A stretch of DNA of 64,000 nucleotides from Artemia franciscana. Lineage: Eukaryota; Arthropoda; Branchiopoda; Anostraca; Artemiidae. The position numbers were made by a program, and so were the translations under genes. The DNA is taken from NCBI RefSeq assembly GCF_032884065.1, contig NC_088863.1, forward strand, positions 43,940,310-44,004,309, written 5' to 3'. How positions within the stretch are numbered: the stretch's first letter is position 1; each line of letters opens with the position of its first letter. Below are positions 58,283 through 64,000 of the stretch, one piece after another. Under the pieces are notes generated by a model that had not been told where the DNA came from, did no database searches, and saw only the letters and a list, made by a program, of their open reading frames with translations.

Positions 58283-58351
58283 CCTTCAATGCCCCCTTTT
58301 GTTGCCTTCCCCTCAAAGATATCCGACCAAATTTTTGAGATTGCTATTTGT

Positions 58352-59487
58352 TCAACAGGCATATAACTGTGTCAACTACACTACGTAAGCTATTTGAGCT
58401 TGTTGTCTATAATGAAGTAAGAAGTAAGTGTTTGGTCCCCCCACACCAGTTTGGGTTCCAGACATCTCTGGGTTGTGATCATGCGCTCTATTCATTAGTT
58501 TCTATATTGGTGAACGCAGAAAGCAATAATGATTCTTTTGTCCTAGTAGGACACGATCCCGCTCGTGCTTTCTATTCATCCATTCATGAGCAGATTCTGC
58601 TTTCGGCAGCACAAAGAGGAGTCCAAGCATGTGTTATAAAGCCCTTTGACTCAATGTATAGTTCACTTCGAGTTAGAATAAAGCGCCCAAATGTAAATTG
58701 TGATGTACTAGTTGAGTCTGATATACCAGTAAAGAAGGGTATAAGGCAAGGGGCTGTGAACTCGTCAGATTTGTTCTATAACTCTGTTATTGACGCACAA
58801 TACAAAGCCCCAACAACATGCATCCTTTATGGGATTGATGTGTCGCTCATTAGCTATGTAGAAGATACTTTAAATATTAGTAGGGCTCTACAAGGAATAA
58901 AAAGTTGTTTTAGTGGTTTAACGGATGAATATTCTCGTATCCGCCATTAGTTTAACCCAACGAAAACGGAACTGCTGTTTTTTTTTTAGCTATAATGTGC
59001 CAACCGATGATGTATCTGTCATTCTGGAAGGTACTAAGGTGAAACCAGTTCAAGCTATTACTTACCTTGGAGTCCAAATTGGTACATCGCTCAAGGTTAC
59101 TCGTGAACTTGCTATTGATGATACCCTTAGGAAAGTTCGTTGTGAATATGGAAGGCTTGTTCCAAATAAGACAAGATTCTAACCAGAATCTTAATAAAAT
59201 CTAACCAGATCATCATATTCTAACCAGGTCATATAATCTATTTGTTTTAACACATTTTGTATAATGTGAAAATGTTTCACTCAGAAAGATAAGAAAAAGC
59301 TGCGAAGGATTTATTTTAAGTATGCTAAGTATTTTCTTGGGGTACCACCGTGGACCGGTAACCAGTATTTGATTAAAAGATTTGGTCTGATAGGTCCAGA
59401 TGTTGCTGTCCCTATTAGAGTAATTAATTTTCAAAATAAGTTCCAGACTTTAGATCACCCTTGGGTGACTCTTCAGAGTATGTTTTA
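58352..59487 (+). pseudogene. Non-LTR retrotransposon family e, copy 2
   Basis: Open frame 58348-58950: ITVSTTLRKLFELVV (the RPI-L block with its arginine-proline pair changed), PHQFGFQTSLGCDHAL, LVGHDPARAFYSSI (where a D-KAFD block is expected), KKGIRQGAVNSSDLFYNSVI (RQG motif) and LISYVEDTLNISRAL (YVED in place of YADD). 58925-59182 in a shifted frame has AITYLGVQIG and LVPNKTRF. After more breaks, YAKYFLGVPPWTGNQYLIKR (~59320) ends at a stop near 59487. It is 5'-truncated at the RT and inactive: at least two active-site blocks are altered. Confidence 0.75.
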
Positions 59488-59859
59488 AATTAGAAATAAT
59501 GTTTAATAGTTGAATGGTATGTGTATTAAATTTGTTGTATATATTTGAATTAAACTATATTTTGCTGCCCTTTTCTTTTTTTTCTTTTCTTATTTAATAG
59601 TTGAATTTTGAGTTATTTAATCTGTTGTTTATTTTTGTGTTAAACTGTATTTTGCTACCTTTTTTTTCTTTTAGTTGTACTCTGCCCCTACTGTATTTAT
59701 ACAGTCTTGGCAGGCAATAAATCTGTATCATATCATAGTTGAAATGTCCAATAACTATGCCTCTGGGCATAATGTGGCCCTTGGAACAAGGGCTCTGTTT
59801 GTAGAACATGATCCCTTGGAGGAAGGTAGGGGGCAATGTTTGATCCTGGACATCTGAAA

Positions 59860-61900
59860 AGGCCAAGGTTATTAGTTAAAGCTTTCAAGGATGTTTCTAC
59901 CACTACTACTGCCTTTATTACTACTACTACTATTGATGTGACTACAACTGCTAAGGATAAGTTTGTTAAGGCAAAACTTTCAGGGCATGAAAAGGGGTAT
60001 GAACAACTCACCATACAGCAATATGTGCATGCTGCTACCACTATTACTGCTACCTCGACTATTACTACTACTGTTACTAGTATCACTGCCACTACTACTT
60101 CTGTGGCTACGGCTGCTACAACTACTAAGGATAAGGTTATTAAGGTGAAACTTTCAGGGAATTTTCAGTGGGAAGTTGGAATAAATCAAAACATGGTATA
60201 TGTTGAAATACTTAAACTTAAAGGAAATGTTGAAACTTAAAGGAAATGTTGAGGGGCATGTTGAAATAACCAAAAGCCATTATGTGCATTCTACTACTAC
60301 TGCTACAACAACTACTACTAATACTGAAGCTAAGGGTATTAAAGTTAAACTTTGAGGGAATGTTGAACTAAATCAAAACTCACTATATGCATACAGTTTG
60401 TCAAAAGGCCTCTTCAGCGACATCTTAGGAATGGATAGAGTATTAAGTTGAACCTTTTGGACATGTTGAGGGGGATTTTGAACTTTTCAAAAGGCACTGT
60501 TTGTATGCTACAAGTATTACTAAGGCTTCTACGTGCTACTAAGTACTAGTAGCACTACTAAGTACCACTACTAAGTAGTACTACTGGGTGATACTACCAC
60601 TGATATATTTACGATCTACTACTATTAGTACTACAGTCAAACTACTGCTAAGGCTAAGGATAATAACGAGAAATTTCAGAGAATATTGAACTAAATAAAA
60701 AACACTATATGCATGCAGGTTGTTAAAAGGGCTTATCAGATACACAAGTTACAGTTTAATTTATTATTTTGAAACTTTCATGGCATGTTAGAGGGGAGGC
60801 ACTGTCTGCATGCTACTACTATTTCCATCACTGCTTCATCTACAATCGAGTACTATTAATACTACAGCCACACTACTACTAAGGCTAAGGGTATTAACGT
60901 GAAAATTCCAGAGAATTTTGAACTAAATCAGAACTCGCTGTATGCAGGCAGGTTGTTAAATGGACGTATATGCAATATCTCAGGAACAGCTTAGAGTATT
61001 AAGTTGAAACTTTTGAGCGTGTAAAGGGGAATCTTGAACTAACTAAAAGGCTTTGTGTACGCGTTACTACTTCTGCTACTACTAGTGCTACTACTACTTC
61101 TAATATTATTGCTGCAACTTCTAGTACTATTACTATGACTACGATTGATAAAACTACTAAGAAAAAGGATATTAAGGTAATAATTTCAGGGGACGTTGGG
61201 AAGAAGTTGAACTAAATCAAAACATACTATGTGATTGCAGGTTGTCAAGAGGGTGTATTAGCCATATCTCAGGAACAGCTTAGAGTACTGCTATTATCAC
61301 TGCTGTTGCTAGTCCTATTACTACTACTACACTACTGTTAAGGCTAAGGGTAGTGAGGTGAAAATTTCAGGGAATGTTGAAGAACAGCCTATCTACGTAT
61401 ATGTTGTCAAAAGGGACTTTTTGCATAGTACAACTACTTCTTCGACTACTACTAATACTGAGGCAACGGGCATTAAAGTGAAACTTTTAGGGAGTGTGGT
61501 ATGAAATCGAAATGCACTTTGTGCCTGCAATTTGTCAAAAGGATTTTATCAGCAATGTCTCAGGAATGACTTAGAGTATCAAGTTGAAACTTTTGGGTAT
61601 GTTGAAGGGTTGAACCAACCAAAAGGCGCTGTGTCCAACTATACTACTGCTACTACTATGTCTAAGGGTGTGAGCTCTCAATGGTGAAAACTTTCAGAGG
61701 ATGCTGAAAAAAATAAAGTCACACATTTTGCATGCAGATGATTAAAACGGCATATCAACAATATATCAAGAACAATTTAGAGTGTTATTTTGAAAGCTTA
61801 AAGGGCATATTGAAACAGGAGGCAAAAACTACTACTACTGTTTACTACTATTACTATGGCTACAATTAATACTGAGTTTATACCTACTAAGGATAGAGAT
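59860..61900 (+). repeat. (ACT)n-rich ~285-bp tandem repeat array
   Basis: Units consist of an ACTACTACTACT stretch, AAGG-TAAGG-TATTAAGGTG, AAACTTTCAGGGAATGTTGA, a TATGCATGCAGGTTGTCAAA block and ATCTCAGGAACAGCTTAGAG. The last phrase occurs near 60427, 60983, 61268, 61557 and (decayed) 61765, i.e. steps of ~278-289 bp. A 134-codon frame at 59836-60240 is Thr/Ala-rich and is explained by the repeat. The array lies at the 3' side of the minus-strand retrotransposon ORF and may be its target or an amplified tail. Confidence 0.75.
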
Positions 61901-61957
61901 AAATAAATATATTCGCAAATTTGATGGCAGGCCGTTAAGCCTCTACAAAACAAAATC

Positions 61958-64000
61958 TTAATTTGCATTTCTTCTAAATTTGCATAAGGAGAAAATGTCA
62001 CTTGAATAATATTCATCAACTTCCTTCTTGAATGTCCGTAGGTTTGTGGAGCAGATTACTCTTTCTGGTAAGTTGTTCCAATGCTGAACAACTCGGTTGC
62101 CGAAAGTCCATCGGCCCATGTCCTTGTAAAAACGTTCCATACTCACTTTGTACTGATGTCCTCGGAGATGATTTTTATTGAACTGCACGATTCTCTGGGC
62201 TGGTACGTTATCATAGGCTCCATTGCAGAGCTTGTACATTTCAATAAGATCACCGCGATGGAATCTATATGCGAGGGTTGGGATTTCAAGCTTTCTAAGC
62301 CGCTCTTCGTAGGGAAGGAAGCGTAACCTGGGAGAGAATTTAGTTATCCTCCTCTGAACATTTTCGAGAGCATCTATGTCCTTGTTGTAGTATGGTCTTG
62401 TAGAACAATGTCCATACTCAAGAATCGGGCGGACAAGGGACTTATAGAGCGTAGCAAACATTTTGTCGTCCTCGCACGAGAAGTTTCTTCTGATCATACC
62501 AGCAACTTTGGAAGCCTTCTTGACGACAGCTTCATAGTGGCTACTGAAGTTCAGTTCAGAATCCACTAAGATGCCTAGGTCTCTTTCTTCTCTACTAAGA
62601 GTGAGTGCAGCGGAACCAAGAAAGTATGAGGACGAAAAGTTTTGTGGATCCAGAGTGAGGATATGACTTTTCTGGGTATTGATTTCCATGATCCACTTCC
62701 TCATCCAGTCATCGATTCGTTGGAGATCCGCCTGCAGGTGGTGAATGTCTTCACATGACGAGATGACGCGATAGAGCTTTGTGTCGTCCGCGTAGAGAAG
62801 GATGTCAGATTTGATGCCCTCAACTAGGTCGTTGATGTAGAGATTAAACAGAAGGGGGCCGAGAATTGACCCCTGGGGTACTCCGCTAAGAACTTCTTCT
62901 TCGACATTGCTGAGACAACCTTCTACGCACACAACTTGCTTTCTGTCAGTTAAGAAGTCCGTAATCCATTGAAGAAGACTGAATGAGGACCCGGATGATG
63001 AGAGACCGTATTTCCTGAGCTTCTTGACGAGACGCTTATGGGGAACTTTGTCAAAGGCTTTCTTGAGATCCAAGTATATGAGATCAATCTGGAACCCCTT
63101 GTCGATGTTTTTCTTCCAATCATCTGTGGCACAAAGCAGTTGGATCTCTGCAGATCGTTCCTTAAGAAAACCAAACTGCTTTTCGGTAAGTATTTTTTCT
63201 CGTTTTAAGTGTTCTAGGGTGTGGTCTGCAATGAGAGACTCAAGTACTTTACACGTAATACAAGTGAGGCTTATCGGTCTGTAGTTTGATGGGTCTTCTC
63301 GTTTCCCACCTTTGTATATTGGGACGACAATAGCTTTTTTCCAAATAGTGGGAAGCTCACCGAGTTCAAGAGACTTTCTGTAAATGTAGACTAGTGGCTC
63401 TGTTATTACCGTTGCAAGTTCTTTGAGCAGTTTTGGATGTAGATTGTCTGGGCCTGTGGACTTGCTTGGGTTAAGTTCTCTGAGTTTTTTTAGAACATCG
63501 CTATGTTTGATCTCTATCGGTCTTATCAATTCGCTTATACCCTGAATTGGTTCCTCGCGGCTAAAGTGGTCTTCGTTCTCAGGTTCCTGAGTAAAAACAG
63601 AAGAGAACTGGCTGTTGAGAAAATTTGCCTTGTCCATGGGGTCGTGTACCAGCTTTTGTTTCACGGGATCGTAAAGAGATGAGACTCCACCTTTGTTTTT
63701 CCTTTTGCTGTTAACGTATTTCCAGAAAATTTTTGGGTTTTCTTTCAAGGAGAAAGCTAATTTACGTTCTCTAAGCTTTCCTTCTCTTCTTGTTGCTTTT
63801 CGAACCCTGTTGCGGAGCCTCTTGAATGTTTTCTCTCGGTCGTTACTTAGTCGATTACTTTTGTAGTCTCTCCATGCTTTTTGTTTTGCTTTAATCAGTT
63901 CAATATTGGCTTTAGGTAATGCAACACGGGTGTATTTATTGTGCATAGGAATATATTGTTCTTCCATTGAGGCTACAATCTTAGTGAACCTTGTGTAAAT
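61958..64000 (-). CDS. Non-LTR retrotransposon ORF2 (family f), RT and C terminus, open to window edge
   Basis: At least 669 codons without a stop, by far the longest ORF here. It is also open from the ATG at 63967 to the window edge (11 more codons), so the listed ATG is probably internal and the endonuclease lies beyond 64000. Residues 1-110 are the basic linker. RT blocks: SKSTGPDNLHPKLLKEL (~168), YRPISLTCITCKVLESLI (~229), EKQFGFLKERSAEIQLL (~262), IYLDLKKAFDKVPHKRL (~297, catalytic Asp), SGVPQGSILGPLLFNLYIND (~361) and ILLYADDTKLY (~389, YADD). The C-terminal ERDLGILVDSELNFSSH (~461) and the thumb-like region to residue 669 follow. The blocks fit the CR1/Jockey group. It encodes an RNA-templated DNA polymerase for target-primed insertion. 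It looks intact and may be a young copy. Confidence 0.9.
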   Translation of the reverse strand: MYTRFTKIVASMEEQYIPMHNKYTRVALPKANIELIKAKQKAWRDYKSNRLSNDREKTFKRLRNRVRKATRREGKLRERKLAFSLKENPKIFWKYVNSKRKNKGGVSSLYDPVKQKLVHDPMDKANFLNSQFSSVFTQEPENEDHFSREEPIQGISELIRPIEIKHSDVLKKLRELNPSKSTGPDNLHPKLLKELATVITEPLVYIYRKSLELGELPTIWKKAIVVPIYKGGKREDPSNYRPISLTCITCKVLESLIADHTLEHLKREKILTEKQFGFLKERSAEIQLLCATDDWKKNIDKGFQIDLIYLDLKKAFDKVPHKRLVKKLRKYGLSSSGSSFSLLQWITDFLTDRKQVVCVEGCLSNVEEEVLSGVPQGSILGPLLFNLYINDLVEGIKSDILLYADDTKLYRVISSCEDIHHLQADLQRIDDWMRKWIMEINTQKSHILTLDPQNFSSSYFLGSAALTLSREERDLGILVDSELNFSSHYEAVVKKASKVAGMIRRNFSCEDDKMFATLYKSLVRPILEYGHCSTRPYYNKDIDALENVQRRITKFSPRLRFLPYEERLRKLEIPTLAYRFHRGDLIEMYKLCNGAYDNVPAQRIVQFNKNHLRGHQYKVSMERFYKDMGRWTFGNRVVQHWNNLPERVICSTNLRTFKKEVDEYYSSDIFSLCKFRRNAN

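Larger units (their letters stand above)
57530..59850 (+). repeat. Divergent F1-like copy f, split by a MITE and family e
   Basis: 57530-57615 (AGTTCTAATGCACTTTTTAA and CCCCCCTCCCAT), 58291-58351 (GATATCCGACCAAATTTTTG then TTTGTTCAACAG) and 59735-59850 (AATAACTATGCCTCTGGGCA) follow one another as in F1 when the insertions are left out. It is strongly diverged. Confidence 0.5.

Noticed and set aside
59836..60240. 134-codon Thr/Ala-rich ORF
   Set aside because: It is produced by ACT/GCT trinucleotide repeats in a tandem array and repeats with the array.

Overview
This window looks like repeat-dense, AT-rich nuclear DNA of an animal, most likely an invertebrate (arthropod or crustacean). The evidence is an archive of eukaryotic mobile elements: APE-type non-LTR retrotransposons of several lineages, a Penelope-like element with a GIY-YIG domain, Helitrons with Pif1-type helicase, hAT transposases and hAT-like MITEs, tRNA-derived SINEs, and a decayed Polinton/adintovirus-like piece. 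I saw no operons, no bacterial gene layout and no convincing host protein-coding gene or intact RNA gene. From memory the style of the repeats recalls brine shrimp (Artemia), but the sequence alone does not prove that. Family letters (F1, H, K, P, a-f) are labels I made up for this window.

Layout. 1-9060: three copies of a ~1.7-3 kb non-coding repeat, F1 (one cut by the window edge, one split by a SINE and by a non-LTR retrotransposon), plus decayed pieces of RTE-like family b. 9060-12877: short direct repeats, a hAT-like MITE, a palindromic module P2 and the first copy (H1, minus) of a G/C-tract repeat, H. 13857-21060: a hAT element split by an RTE-like retrotransposon (15.1-18.1 kb), then a second RTE-like relic. 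21.5-28.1 kb: tRNA-like SINE heads, F1 scraps, a Polinton-like capsid/protease relic (minus) and a second hAT relic. 28.3-37.0 kb: a Helitron cluster. Hel-1 (minus) and Hel-2 (plus) lie head to head across a (TA)n tract, Hel-3 starts directly after the Hel-2 3' end, and H2 is inserted in Hel-1. 37.7-41.9 kb: a complete F1 copy inserted into repeat K, plus more K copies. 43.3-44.6 kb: a 5'-truncated Penelope-like element with inverted ends. 46.0-48.3 kb: H3. 48.5-49.6 kb: non-LTR relic (minus). 50.7-56.5 kb: a unit bounded by hAT-like ends holding a foldback repeat, H4 and a non-LTR relic. 56.8-59.8 kb: a hAT relic, a MITE and another non-LTR relic. 59.9-61.9 kb: (ACT)n-rich ~285-bp tandem repeats. 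61.96-64.0 kb (minus): a non-LTR reverse transcriptase ORF of at least 669 codons with no stop, open to the window edge. It is the only apparently intact large ORF.

How the parts relate. The window is a stack of insertions whose order can partly be read: the RTE-like element entered the hAT; the SINE and family a entered F1; F1 entered K; H2 entered Hel-1. Nearly all coding remnants are frameshifted or truncated. The best candidates for something undescribed are the H family (four copies, ~290-bp units with paired G tracts, a 5' hairpin and subterminal inverted repeats) and the F1 family (terminal hairpin at one end, ~300-bp near-palindrome at the other). The head-to-head Helitron junction and a possible hammerhead-like motif in the Penelope-like element also merit checking.
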